From assembly GCA_963926475.1 (NCBI GenBank), contig CAWUXE010000002.1:1-64000 (forward strand): 64,000 bases of DNA, given 5' to 3'. This stretch comes from UBA2040 sp002384725 (GTDB lineage Bacteria > Bacteroidota > Bacteroidia > Flavobacteriales_D > Crocinitomicaceae). Below the pieces are notes generated by a model. The model ran no database searches and was not told the DNA's origin. It saw only the letters and a program-made list of their open reading frames with translations. The position numbers and the translations under genes were made by a program. Each line of letters begins with the position of its first letter. Positions within the stretch are counted from its first letter, which is position 1. This document shows, piece after piece, positions 44,728 through 53,651 of this stretch.

Positions 44728-46260
44728 ATGAAGCCATCGAACGAATTATTTAAATTGATCAATTCTCTTTCTAAATCAGAAAAGAGATTTTTCAAGTTGT
44801 CTTCTTCGCTTCAGACTGGAGAAAAAAACTACTTAAAGATTTTCGATTTTATTGAAAAACAGTCGAAATATGATGAAGATGAATTGAAACAACACTTCAA
44901 TAAAGAACGATTTATTCAACACCTTCCATCAGAGAAGAACCATCTGTATCGTCTAATCTTGAAAAGCTTACGCTCTTATTATAGCGACAATACAGTTTCC
45001 AGCCAGCTTAAACAAGAAATTAAAAACGTAGAGATTTTATATAACAAAGCTCTTTTTAGAGAGTGCGACAAGTTTGTCTCAAGAGCAAAGAAAGTAGCCA
45101 AGGACAATGAGAAATTTTATTATTGGTTCGAATTAATTTCTTGGGAAAAGAAACTGTTGGAGGAAGCTTATGAAGCTGGGGAATTTGGAAAGGATTTAGA
45201 TGAATTAATTGAAGAAGAACAAATTGTAATTGAGAAACTTCGAAATTTAGCGGAATACCAAGTCATTTATTCTAAAATCAACTTAATATTTCGCAGCGGT
45301 GGCTTTGCCCGAAACTCTAAAGAGAGAGAGGAAGTTGAGAAAATTGCGGATTACCATTTAATAAAAGGGAAAAATACGGCTCTTTCCATACGCGCCACCA
45401 CGATGTGTTACTACATAAAAGGACTTTGCGCTGCAACCAATAGAAACTATTCGGATGCATTCACCTTTTTTAATAAAACCAAAATAATTCTAGATGAAAA
45501 TCAGAAAATAAAAGTTGATTCTGCTCAGCGATACGTTATGACTCTTGTTCACTTGTGTCGCTGTCAAATTGAGAATCATGATTTTGAGTTGTCCAAAAAC
45601 TTGATTGATGAGATTCGTGGTTTAGGTGCTGAAAAAGGATTTAATTCGATGGATATTGAGGTGAAGAGCTTCTTTAATTCCTACAACCTTGAATTGCGTT
45701 TGATGCAAGTTTCTGGTCGATATGATAAGGTTGAATCTTTACTTAAAAATTTAGAGGATAAGGAGAATATCTACTCAGAAATGATAAACAAAGAGCAAGA
45801 AGTACTGCTCAACTACAACAAAGCATATATGTGCTTTGCTCTTGGTAATTTTAAAAGAGCATTGGGCTATTTGAATAACGTTTTAAACGATAACGAACAA
45901 AACCTTCGTCAAGACATTTATAGTTTCGCACGAGTTTTCAATCTAATCTTACATTATGAACTAGAGAACTACGACTTCTTAGATTATGTAATCAAGTCGA
46001 CAAATCGTTATTTGAACAAACAAGAACGCACCTTACAAATTGAAACATCGTTGATTCGGTACCTTAGGAAACTCTCCAAAACACAAAATGAATCAGATAA
46101 GACTAAAATTTTCAATGACTTTCACTCAGAATTGAAGCTATTAATAAAAGACGAGAATGAGAACGTACTTTTAGAATACTTCAATATTATCGCTTGGATT
46201 GAAGCTAAAGTAAATAAGCATGACTTCTTAAACGCCATTCAAACACTTATCAGTCAATAA
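44728..46260 (+). CDS. Hypothetical helical-repeat protein, 510 aa
   Basis: This is a cytoplasmic, strongly helical protein without signal or membrane segments. It opens with an LFKLINSLSKSEKRFFKL motif (residues 6-23) that is common to a group of large Bacteroidota proteins of unknown function. The rest looks like divergent TPR-type helix pairs (for example YNKALFRECDKF and YNKAYMCFALGNFKRALGYL). Such proteins are annotated only as hypothetical. It stands alone, and its 3' end overlaps the convergent barrel gene by 11 bases. Confidence 0.82.
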   Translation: MKPSNELFKLINSLSKSEKRFFKLSSSLQTGEKNYLKIFDFIEKQSKYDEDELKQHFNKERFIQHLPSEKNHLYRLILKSLRSYYSDNTVSSQLKQEIKNVEILYNKALFRECDKFVSRAKKVAKDNEKFYYWFELISWEKKLLEEAYEAGEFGKDLDELIEEEQIVIEKLRNLAEYQVIYSKINLIFRSGGFARNSKEREEVEKIADYHLIKGKNTALSIRATTMCYYIKGLCAATNRNYSDAFTFFNKTKIILDENQKIKVDSAQRYVMTLVHLCRCQIENHDFELSKNLIDEIRGLGAEKGFNSMDIEVKSFFNSYNLELRLMQVSGRYDKVESLLKNLEDKENIYSEMINKEQEVLLNYNKAYMCFALGNFKRALGYLNNVLNDNEQNLRQDIYSFARVFNLILHYELENYDFLDYVIKSTNRYLNKQERTLQIETSLIRYLRKLSKTQNESDKTKIFNDFHSELKLLIKDENENVLLEYFNIIAWIEAKVNKHDFLNAIQTLISQ

Positions 46261-47713
46261 AATAATTAAAGTCAAGTGTAATCGAGGTTTGATTCATTTT
46301 GTTTTGCGCCATACTTCCCTGAAAAGCAAAATAATTTCTGGATAAATACATTTTACGAGCGCTTAAATTAAACACCCAATTTCCCGATTTATAGCCCACG
46401 CCAGTTGAGATCGTTTTGTCCCATCCATTTTCAACTTGAACTTTATCGTTATAAGCTTTAGAAGATAACCCTAATCCGCCTCTTAAAAAAACAACTGAAT
46501 TGAATACCAATTCACCCCCAACTCTTATATTTACTGCACTTTGAAGTATTTCCTTTGCTGCGTTATTCTCGATTGTAAAATCATAATCCTGGTATTGAGG
46601 ATCGTTTGTCGACCGAAGATTGGCCCAAGCGTAATTCACATATTCAACATCCATACTTAAACAGCCACGTGTTCCGAATATGTAAGCCGCTGAGGTGACG
46701 AATTTTGGAGGGGTACGCAATTTATACTTGTAATTTCCAATTGGTTTTAAAGAATCAATTACAATTCTTTCCCCATAATTAAATTGAGCTGTCATATCAG
46801 CTCTTGTGTCATCCGTCAATTCATAAAAAGTTGGCGTATGAAACGCAAATCCCAAACGAAAATTATCTCTTGGTAAATAAATAAATCCCAGCTTTAAATT
46901 CGCTCCATTACCTTTCGTTAATAAATTGTAAGAATAATCAAATGACCTCAAGTCGTTTCCTGTTGTATCCGTTACTTCTTCGTAATGATTAGTTGTTTCC
47001 TCATAGTTGATGGTTCGGAAACCAATATTTGCACCTACATAAATGGCGTTCATATAGTTTCCTGAAAGCGAAATATAGTATTCATTCATTCCACCTTTTG
47101 TTTCTGCGCTTCTGCGATGAAATTGGTCCCCATCATTGTTTAAAACAGCAACATAACCGGCCGAACCATCTGGATCGATCGTATATGTTTCCCAAGCGAG
47201 ACTTGATGTAAAAGGGTGTGTAATGTAAAGGTTTTCCCACGGAACTCCTTTAGCCGAAGCGGCAAATGCCTCCAAAAGCGATTCGTATTGATAGCCGCTG
47301 TATTCAAACTTGTTGTTGAAATTCTGTAAACGATTGAAGCCCAACCCAAATTGAATGTATTGATAGCCACTCATGCGATCGGAATCATCTTCCACGAATA
47401 CTGCACCAATTGAATTCGGCTTAAAAGAACTTCTATTGGTTATGGTTTCGTCACCCTGAAAGAGAACTTTGTTTTTTGTGTTCAAGTAACCCAAGCTAAA
47501 ATAAGTCTGAGAAGACGAGAATCTGCCAAAACTAGCAGGATTTATTTGAGACGCACTTAAGTCAGCCCCCAAGGCCCCAAATGCGCCACCCATGGCTTCA
47601 AATCGCGAACTACCATAGATTTGCGTTTTTGAAAACCGAAACAAATCGGCATCGCCTTGGCTGTATCCTATTGCGCTGAGCGATAAGAATAATAAGAATA
47701 TAAATGATTTCAT
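46250..47713 (-). CDS. FadL/OMPP1-like outer-membrane protein
   Basis: A signal peptide (about 1-18, ending GYSQ) is followed by an N-terminal plug-like segment, AMGGAFGALGADLSASQINPAS near residues 40-61 (split as AMGGAFGALGAD and LSASQINPAS), which is diagnostic of the OMPP1/FadL/TodX family. Long, aromatic-rich alternating strands fill the rest, and the C-terminus (LDFNYFID) is strand-like. These proteins form outer-membrane channels for hydrophobic compounds. Length of 487 residues is standard. The gene follows a repeat-rich lipoprotein gene by 12 bases, so the two are probably co-transcribed. Confidence 0.88.
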   Translation of the reverse strand: MKSFIFLLFLSLSAIGYSQGDADLFRFSKTQIYGSSRFEAMGGAFGALGADLSASQINPASFGRFSSSQTYFSLGYLNTKNKVLFQGDETITNRSSFKPNSIGAVFVEDDSDRMSGYQYIQFGLGFNRLQNFNNKFEYSGYQYESLLEAFAASAKGVPWENLYITHPFTSSLAWETYTIDPDGSAGYVAVLNNDGDQFHRRSAETKGGMNEYYISLSGNYMNAIYVGANIGFRTINYEETTNHYEEVTDTTGNDLRSFDYSYNLLTKGNGANLKLGFIYLPRDNFRLGFAFHTPTFYELTDDTRADMTAQFNYGERIVIDSLKPIGNYKYKLRTPPKFVTSAAYIFGTRGCLSMDVEYVNYAWANLRSTNDPQYQDYDFTIENNAAKEILQSAVNIRVGGELVFNSVVFLRGGLGLSSKAYNDKVQVENGWDKTISTGVGYKSGNWVFNLSARKMYLSRNYFAFQGSMAQNKMNQTSITLDFNYFID

Positions 47714-47725
47714 GTACGCAGCAGA

Positions 47726-48763
47726 TTAATTTCCTCTACCACCTGAACGACCGCCTGATGAACCAGAACTACTTCCTGAGCCAGAAGATCCACCTCGTGA
47801 ACCTCCAATTGAGCCTCCGCCGGAATAATTGGAACGCGTATTCGTGCTTCCAGAACCAATCGATATCCTTGACGAACCAGATCCGGATGTCACTGCTGCT
47901 CTACGACTATCTTCGTATGTTCTTGTTGCTCCACCGAGCGCTTGGGAATTCGAGGTGCGAGTATAAGTTGTTCTGCCAATTGTCGAAGAACCACCATTGC
48001 TATTGTCCCGCTTATAAGTTTCGGTCTCTGATTGAGAAGAAGTATTCGTTCCTCTTGCACCAGGTCTAACATATGAATTTGAGTTTGCCACTTGCGATTT
48101 AAGCTGAGCGGCTCCTCCACGATTGTTACCTGAATAATATCCACTTGATGTTACACGCGGTCCACTAACATAATTTCCACTTGGGCGGCTAATATTAGCA
48201 TTATTCCAATTTTCTGAATTATAAAAATTATTCGAATAATACGAGTTTGGACTGTATAAGCCTGTATTTCCATAAAACCCTGAATTCTCATAAAACCCAG
48301 AATTTCCATAATAATTAGAAATACCATAATAATTGTTGTTCCAATTATTGTATCCATACATGCTGTAATACATTGGATAGGTGTTATTATATCCATAATT
48401 CCATGCACACACTAATCTTGGTAAACCTGGCCCATAATAAAAACCACTTCTGTGCATTCCCCAAAAAGCATTGTAACTCCCTTGATAAAGTCCCGCATAA
48501 AACATTGAATTATTATTGGCTCGGGGATCACGGTCTAAAGTTGATTGTGCTTTTGGATCAATATAGCCTGCAGTTGGATTGTCTGTTTCTTGGCGATGCT
48601 TATAAGTTGCATAAGATGTTTCATCCGTTAAATTCTCACCAACCGGCAAGGCAGATGTTTTCATGATATACACGTTGTCGTCGTTAATAGGACGAGTTGT
48701 AGTGCATGACACAGCGAATATTCCTGTGAACAGAATCATGTAAAAAATGGAAAGTGGTTTCAT
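47726..48763 (-). CDS. Repeat-rich surface lipoprotein (Asn/Tyr/Gly/Ser-rich)
   Basis: The lipoprotein signal has its cysteine at residue 20 (AVSC). After a polar linker, residues about 120-190 are dominated by Y, N, G and F in loose repeats of the form NSGFYGNTGLYS. The C-terminal 100 residues are low-complexity S, G and R with many GGS units. No enzymatic domain is present. A disordered surface lipoprotein is likely. Codons in the repeats are nonuniform, arguing that they are protein-selected. It lies first in an operon with the FadL-like barrel, so it may be an accessory or external part of that system. Confidence 0.8.
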   Translation of the reverse strand: MKPLSIFYMILFTGIFAVSCTTTRPINDDNVYIMKTSALPVGENLTDETSYATYKHRQETDNPTAGYIDPKAQSTLDRDPRANNNSMFYAGLYQGSYNAFWGMHRSGFYYGPGLPRLVCAWNYGYNNTYPMYYSMYGYNNWNNNYYGISNYYGNSGFYENSGFYGNTGLYSPNSYYSNNFYNSENWNNANISRPSGNYVSGPRVTSSGYYSGNNRGGAAQLKSQVANSNSYVRPGARGTNTSSQSETETYKRDNSNGGSSTIGRTTYTRTSNSQALGGATRTYEDSRRAAVTSGSGSSRISIGSGSTNTRSNYSGGGSIGGSRGGSSGSGSSSGSSGGRSGGRGN

Positions 48764-48850
48764 AGTCTTTGTTTTTACAGAGTTAAATTAGGCTTTTCTT
48801 GTTATTTTTACAAACTTTTCGCCTTACAATAAAAGAAATAGTGACAAAAA

Positions 48851-50326
48851 ATGAGCCAAAAATTCACAACAAGAGAAGCAGATTATTCGAAGTGGTATAC
48901 TGATGTTATCGATAGGGCAGACCTAGCTGAGCATTCGGATGTAAAAGGTTGCATGGTTATTAAACCATACGGATTCGCTATTTGGGAGAAAATGAAGGAG
49001 GAATTGGACAAAATGTTCAAAGAAACCGGTCATTCCAATGCGTATTTCCCTTTGCTTATACCGAAATCGTATTTAAGCAAAGAAGCTTCGCATGTAGATG
49101 GCTTTGCAAAAGAATGCGCTGTGGTCACGCATTATAGATTAAAAATGGGTGAGGACGGAAAAAGCGTTGTCGTTGATCCAGATGCAAAATTAGAAGAAGA
49201 ATTAATCGTACGACCTACATCTGAAACCATTATCTGGAACTCCTATAAAAAATGGATTCAGTCCTATAGAGATTTACCGATTTTAATTAACCAATGGGCA
49301 AATGTTGTTCGTTGGGAAATGAGAACGCGTTTATTTTTGCGCACCACAGAGTTCCTCTGGCAAGAGGGCCATACCGCTCACGCTACAAAAGACGAGGCGA
49401 TTGAAGAAACCGAGAAAATGCTGGACGTTTATGCTGAATTTGCTGAAAAATATATGGCTATGCCTGTAATTCGTGGATTGAAAAGTGAAAGCGAACGATT
49501 TGCAGGTGCCTTGGAAACGTATTGTATTGAAGCCATGATGCAGGACGGGAAAGCCCTACAGGCTGGAACATCTCACTTCCTTGGTCAGAACTTTGCGAAA
49601 GCATTCGAAGTGAAATTCGCAGATAAAACGGGTAAACAAGAATATGTTTGGGCAACATCCTGGGGGGTAAGCACGCGTTTGATTGGCGCATTAATTATGA
49701 CCCATTCAGATGACCAAGGCTTAGTTTTGCCTCCAAGTTTGGCGCCAATTCAAGTAGTTTTTGTCCCTATTTTTAAAACAGACGAAGAAAAAGAAGCCAT
49801 CGACAACAAAGTACATGATTTAATGTTTGAAATGAAAGCGTCAGGAATATCGGTGAAGTATGACGATGATGACAATCGACGTCCAGGATGGAAATTCGCT
49901 GAATACGAAGCTAAAGGAGTTCCTGTACGAGTTGCAATTGGACCAAGAGACCTGGAGAACAACAATGCAGAAGTAGCTCGTCGCGACACAAAAGAGAAGA
50001 ACATAATCTCTCTCAACGGCCTATCTCAACATATCGCTGCCTTATTGGATGAAATTCAAGACAGTTTGTTCAATAAAGCAAAATCTTTCCGTGAAGAAAA
50101 CACACGTAAAGTAGATGATTATGAAACGTTTAAAACTTTGCTTAAGAAAGAAAGCGGATTCTTTTTAGCGCATTGGGACGGCACTGTGGAAACAGAACAA
50201 AAGATTAAGGACGAAACAAAAGCCACTATCCGATGCATCCCTTTGTTTAGAGAAGAAGAAGCTGGAGTATGCATTTATTCTGGAAAACCTTCTGCAGGTA
50301 GAGTTATTTTTGCAAAAGCATATTAG
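48851..50326 (+). CDS. proS: Prolyl-tRNA synthetase
   Basis: This class II synthetase of 491 residues attaches proline to tRNA-Pro. The compact length and the absence of an inserted editing domain mark it as the archaeal/eukaryote-like (ProS type 3) form rather than the 570-residue bacterial form. The active-site core includes LIVRPTSETIIWNSYKKW (split LIVRPTSETI, IWNSYKKW) and WQEGHTAHA near residue 170, and the C-terminal anticodon-binding and zinc-associated region ends with VIFAKAY. It is followed 14 bases later by a conserved hypothetical gene. Confidence 0.95.
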   Translation: MSQKFTTREADYSKWYTDVIDRADLAEHSDVKGCMVIKPYGFAIWEKMKEELDKMFKETGHSNAYFPLLIPKSYLSKEASHVDGFAKECAVVTHYRLKMGEDGKSVVVDPDAKLEEELIVRPTSETIIWNSYKKWIQSYRDLPILINQWANVVRWEMRTRLFLRTTEFLWQEGHTAHATKDEAIEETEKMLDVYAEFAEKYMAMPVIRGLKSESERFAGALETYCIEAMMQDGKALQAGTSHFLGQNFAKAFEVKFADKTGKQEYVWATSWGVSTRLIGALIMTHSDDQGLVLPPSLAPIQVVFVPIFKTDEEKEAIDNKVHDLMFEMKASGISVKYDDDDNRRPGWKFAEYEAKGVPVRVAIGPRDLENNNAEVARRDTKEKNIISLNGLSQHIAALLDEIQDSLFNKAKSFREENTRKVDDYETFKTLLKKESGFFLAHWDGTVETEQKIKDETKATIRCIPLFREEEAGVCIYSGKPSAGRVIFAKAY

Positions 50327-50340
50327 GATAAAAAAAAGAA

Positions 50341-51015
50341 ATGGAAGTCAACCGTAAAGCGATTAAAGACCTTTTGGAAAACAAATCGATTTTAAAACAA
50401 GATGTTTCGGAGGAAACCCAGAAGATCTTTGGTAAATTAAAGTCCGCTATTGATCGCGAAATTCAGGCAATTAAGCCATCCATTAAAGATGAACGAATTC
50501 GCTTAAACGCCGAAGAAAAGGGTGAAAATGAAATAAAGGTCATGATTGGTAGCGACGCCGTGGTGTTCCAGATGCATTCCAATGTTTTTATGCTGGAAGA
50601 CGACCATCCTGCTTGGGAATATGATTATTTAAAAGACAATCCAGACAATGGATATTTCGGAGTCATTCATATTTACAATTTCTTAGCTGATTCGTTTATC
50701 TACAACAGAATGAACGATTCTGGTTTTTTATTGGGACGAATTTTCATCAACCGAGAATCGCATTTGATGATAGAAGGAAAGGGACAGCTCGGCTTTCTAT
50801 TTAAGGACCCATCTGAAATTACATGTACTACAGAAGTATTGAAGCATGTGGTTCAGGTATCACTATCACATGCTTTAGATTTTGATTTATTGACTCCACC
50901 GTTTGAAGCAATAGAGGAGATTTCATTGGGTCAAATCTTGGCCATAAGTGCTGATTTGCAACTAAAAACAAGTAAGCGATTAGGTTTTAAACAAAATGAA
51001 GCTAAAAAATCTTAA
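50341..51015 (+). CDS. Conserved-looking hypothetical protein, 224 aa
   Basis: This soluble protein lacks a signal peptide. Early residues are helical and charged; the core shows a beta-rich central part with SDAVVFQMHSNVFMLEDDHP (split SDAVVFQMHS, NVFMLEDDHP) and GYFGVIHIYNFLADSF. These look like a compact alpha/beta domain that is well conserved in Bacteroidota. No function is known to me. It is 14 bases downstream of proS and likely co-transcribed, and its end lies about 20 bases before the tRNA promoter. Confidence 0.75.
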   Translation: MEVNRKAIKDLLENKSILKQDVSEETQKIFGKLKSAIDREIQAIKPSIKDERIRLNAEEKGENEIKVMIGSDAVVFQMHSNVFMLEDDHPAWEYDYLKDNPDNGYFGVIHIYNFLADSFIYNRMNDSGFLLGRIFINRESHLMIEGKGQLGFLFKDPSEITCTTEVLKHVVQVSLSHALDFDLLTPPFEAIEEISLGQILAISADLQLKTSKRLGFKQNEAKKS

Positions 51016-51034
51016 GTTTTTTTTGTATAAACCG

Positions 51035-51065
51035 TTTGTACATAAAAAAAATCAAACTATATTTG
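51035..51065 (+). promoter_or_regulatory. Strong promoter for the tRNA-Glu pair
   Basis: TTTG (51035-51038), 19 bases, then TATATTTG (51058-51065), an exact match to the Bacteroidota housekeeping consensus. Transcription should begin near 51071, about 27 bases before the first tRNA. It may also drive rpsT. Confidence 0.75.
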
Positions 51066-51097
51066 CACTCCCAAAATGAAATGTAATTCTCTAATTT

Positions 51098-51169
51098 GGC
51101 CCATTCGTCTAGTGGTTAGGACGCCAGGTTTTCATCCTGGTAACAGGAGTTCGATTCTCCTATGGGCTA
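51098..51169 (+). tRNA. tRNA-Glu (UUC), first copy
   Basis: A 72-base cloverleaf: acceptor GGCCCAT/ATGGGCT with discriminator A, D-arm GTCT/GGAC, anticodon stem CCAGG/CCTGG around loop TTTTCAT (anticodon TTC), and T-arm AGGAG/CTCCT around TTCGATT. CCA is not encoded, as usual here. All stems pair. It sits 16 bases before a second tRNA-Glu. Confidence 0.97.
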
Positions 51170-51185
51170 CAAAACATTAAATTTT

Positions 51186-51257
51186 GGCCCATTCGTCTAA
51201 CGGTTAGGACATGCGGTTTTCATCCGTAAAATAGGAGTTCGATTCTCCTATGGGCTA
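51186..51257 (+). tRNA. tRNA-Glu (UUC), second copy with a divergent anticodon arm
   Basis: Acceptor and T-arm are identical to the first copy, but the D-loop differs at two bases and the anticodon stem is TGCGG/CCGTA, with one G-T wobble and one U-A closing pair. The anticodon loop TTTTCAT is intact. It is probably functional but less stable in the anticodon stem. An ancestral duplication followed by drift is likely. Confidence 0.93.
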
Positions 51258-51295
51258 CAGAGTAAGTATTAAAGACTAATATAAAATAAAATAAA

Positions 51296-51547
51296 ATGGC
51301 GAATCATAAGTCAGCACAAAAAAGAATTAGATCAAACGAATCAAAAAGAGTTCGTAACAAGTACCAACACAAAACTACGCGTAATGCGTTGCGTGCTATA
51401 CGTACTATCACAGACAAAGCTGAAGCGAGTAAGCTTTATCCTTCTGTTGCATCAATGATCGATCGCTTGGCAAAAAACAATGTTATTCATGACAACAAAG
51501 CTGCAAACTTGAAATCAGGATTGCAGGTTATGATTAACAAATTATAA
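51296..51547 (+). CDS. rpsT: 30S ribosomal protein S20
   Basis: S20 is a three-helix 16S rRNA-binding protein. The 83-residue, lysine- and arginine-rich sequence begins ANHKSAQKRIRSNESKR, the family signature, and has the conserved second-helix and C-terminal HDNKAANLKSGL region. It starts about 40 bases after the tRNA-Glu pair and is followed by a clear terminator, so tRNAs and rpsT probably share one transcript. Confidence 0.97.
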   Translation: MANHKSAQKRIRSNESKRVRNKYQHKTTRNALRAIRTITDKAEASKLYPSVASMIDRLAKNNVIHDNKAANLKSGLQVMINKL

Positions 51548-51569
51548 TATTTCATCACATAGTGAGGAG

Positions 51570-51592
51570 AAGGGGCTTAGTGCCCCTTTTTT
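51570..51592 (+). terminator. Terminator after rpsT
   Basis: AAGGGGC (51570-51576), loop TTAGT, GCCCCTT (51582-51588), then a T run. Confidence 0.85.
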
Positions 51593-51616
51593 CGTATTTT
51601 TAAATAAAATTCACCC

Positions 51617-53371
51617 TTGAAGATAAGTTTTATTCTGTTTGTTGCTCTTTTTTGCGGCTCTCTAGGCCTCTATTCACAGTCTGTTTACGATATTCCATCA
51701 GATACAATTAAATTCGAGCATAGGACAGGAGGAATTATAGACACCTTTGACTTAAGTTTTACTTTTCCCATCAACTCTGCTCCAATTGGTGGATTCGAGT
51801 CTCCATTCAATTCTCCAAATATTTCCTTCATTGGGAATTCTCCCAATTTATTTACTGCGTCCAAATCACCTTTACTTAAAAACTGGAGAGTTTCTGCGTT
51901 GCCACATTTAGGATTTAAATATTCGGTAGGAACAAAAGCGATCCAGTTTCTCCACATGGATTATCAGCAGGTTTTCAGAAATGGACTCTTAATGAATTTA
52001 GAAATTCACCGAACCAGTAATGTAAAAGCTGGCAGCACCGCCGGACTGACCCAAAATAATAGCTTCACCAATCAAGATGCATCTGTTGGTTTCAACTACC
52101 AAAAGAAAAAATGGGATGTCAAATTTCTCGGCGGCTACCGATATGTAGACGCCAATCTTTCAGGTGGAATTGTAGATAGTTTGGCCTCAGAAATTGACGC
52201 ACTTGGACTTGAATTTATTACAGTTAACAAACCCAACGCCAACTCACATCAACGATTTATTGACTTGAATGCTCGATTGCGGTATAGTTTTAAGGATGAT
52301 TCTACCCAAACTAAATTTGGAATTCAAACCCTTCACGAATATGCTCTTTGGAACAGAGTCTACAACGAAAGGGCTGACTCTTTAAATTTGATTTATCCCG
52401 CTATTAATATTGATTTTGATACAACGAGAGATCAGTTTCAAGATGCGAAGATTAAGAATGGCTTGGGGCTGTTCTTTGAGATGAAGAATCTAAAAATAGA
52501 TGCTTTATTTACTCATCGATACTGGCGTTTTCAGAATTTAGGGACGAATCGTGATACAAATGAGATTGGAGCTGAAGCTAATATCAAGTATCAGATTGGA
52601 AAAATTAGCTTTCAAAATCATACCGAATTTAATTTCATCGGAGCAGAGCAGGAGTTTCGCACTCAGAATGCTATTATGTTTGGGGCTAAATCTAAAGGAT
52701 TTGGTATTCAGATTAATCAGCAAAACATACTTCCTGAGCTGGTTCAACGAAATTATTTCGCTAACAATTTGAATTATAGTAATCCATTAGTAAAACAGAA
52801 TATTTCTGAATTTTCGATCAAGGGAAATTATTCAATTCACAGTATAGATGGAGAAATGAAACTAGGAATTGTGAATTGGAGAGATAAATTAGTTTGGGAT
52901 CAAGGTAATTGGGTAATTAATTCATTCAGTGACCAAACCATTCAGCAAATCGATTTCAAATTGCACTGGGACCTAGGTGTGTTGCAGCTTTATCCAAGAG
53001 CGTTGATTCAATTAGGCTCAGAATTTGTGCCAACAACATCCTTTTTGACGAGAATTGTTCTTAAAAAGAAAGTTTTTAAAGCGAAAAAATTAGAACTACT
53101 TTGGGCATTAGATCCTTCTGTTCGCAGTCAATACAGCCTTTTGGCCTACAGTACTTTATTGGATAATTATTACTTTCCGAGTAACACAAAAGTAGGAGGC
53201 CAGACTTTCACCTTGCACAGTGCATTTTCTTTAGGGATAGATGAATTTCGATTTTTTCTAAGGGCAGAAAATATTCAGCATTTCTGGACAAGCACAGCTG
53301 AAGAGGTGCGAAACTACTATCGAGCCCCCTTCTTGTTCAGAGTTGGATTTAGCTGGGATTTCTTCAATTAA
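51617..53371 (+). CDS. Putative porin (Bacteroidota outer-membrane barrel)
   Basis: The start is TTG at 51617: it opens a clear signal peptide (MKISFILFVALFCGSL, ending LYSQ), and a stop codon lies in frame at 51605-51607, so no ATG is available upstream. The remaining 560 residues are long alternating beta strands typical of the 'putative porin' family (PF14121-like), with a C-terminal FLFRVGFSWDFFN that ends in the aromatic barrel signal. It should form an outer-membrane pore. It is transcribed alone after the rpsT terminator. Confidence 0.85.
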   Translation: MKISFILFVALFCGSLGLYSQSVYDIPSDTIKFEHRTGGIIDTFDLSFTFPINSAPIGGFESPFNSPNISFIGNSPNLFTASKSPLLKNWRVSALPHLGFKYSVGTKAIQFLHMDYQQVFRNGLLMNLEIHRTSNVKAGSTAGLTQNNSFTNQDASVGFNYQKKKWDVKFLGGYRYVDANLSGGIVDSLASEIDALGLEFITVNKPNANSHQRFIDLNARLRYSFKDDSTQTKFGIQTLHEYALWNRVYNERADSLNLIYPAINIDFDTTRDQFQDAKIKNGLGLFFEMKNLKIDALFTHRYWRFQNLGTNRDTNEIGAEANIKYQIGKISFQNHTEFNFIGAEQEFRTQNAIMFGAKSKGFGIQINQQNILPELVQRNYFANNLNYSNPLVKQNISEFSIKGNYSIHSIDGEMKLGIVNWRDKLVWDQGNWVINSFSDQTIQQIDFKLHWDLGVLQLYPRALIQLGSEFVPTTSFLTRIVLKKKVFKAKKLELLWALDPSVRSQYSLLAYSTLLDNYYFPSNTKVGGQTFTLHSAFSLGIDEFRFFLRAENIQHFWTSTAEEVRNYYRAPFLFRVGFSWDFFN

Positions 53372-53470
53372 TCTCAACGTGCTACTTGTCAACACATTAC
53401 TGACAAAACATTCAGGAAAAGTTCTAGATTTTGATTTAGAAAAGGAAAGTTCTTAAAAATAGAAACAGAA

Positions 53471-53503
53471 AAAAAGGAGCAAAACTGGTGTCTTGCTCCT
53501 TTC
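53471..53503 (+). terminator. Hairpin after the porin gene, weak terminator
   Basis: AAGGAGCAA (53474-53482) pairs with TTGCTCCTT (53493-53501) around a 10-base loop. The T tail is short; a run of A on the 5' side would give T on the other strand. It lies in a 280-base gap before fabG that otherwise shows only an AT-rich stretch. Confidence 0.5.
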
Positions 53504-53622
53504 AAACCTAACCTACCTTTTACAACTAAACCGATTCAAAGATATGAAACCTTTTGAATTAAAAAAAATTTTTTTGATTTTTTTAAGATTTTAACGAAAG
53601 CTACTTTTTTTAGGTATAATGT

Positions 53623-53630
53623 TATCTTTG
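53623..53630 (+). promoter_or_regulatory. fabG -7 box that decides the start codon
   Basis: TATCTTTG fits TAnnTTTG, predicting transcription from about 53636. This is downstream of the ATG at 53619, so the real start must be the ATG at 53652. A -33 TTG was not found. Confidence 0.5.
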
Positions 53631-53651
53631 AACCATCCAAAAAAGAATGAT

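Noticed and set aside
48151..48408. Open frame inside the repeat-rich lipoprotein gene
   Set aside because: It is another reading of the low-complexity region and lacks independent coding features.
51186..51257. Second tRNA-Glu as a pseudogene
   Set aside because: All stems can form, the anticodon and T-arm are intact, and only weaker pairs occur in the anticodon stem.
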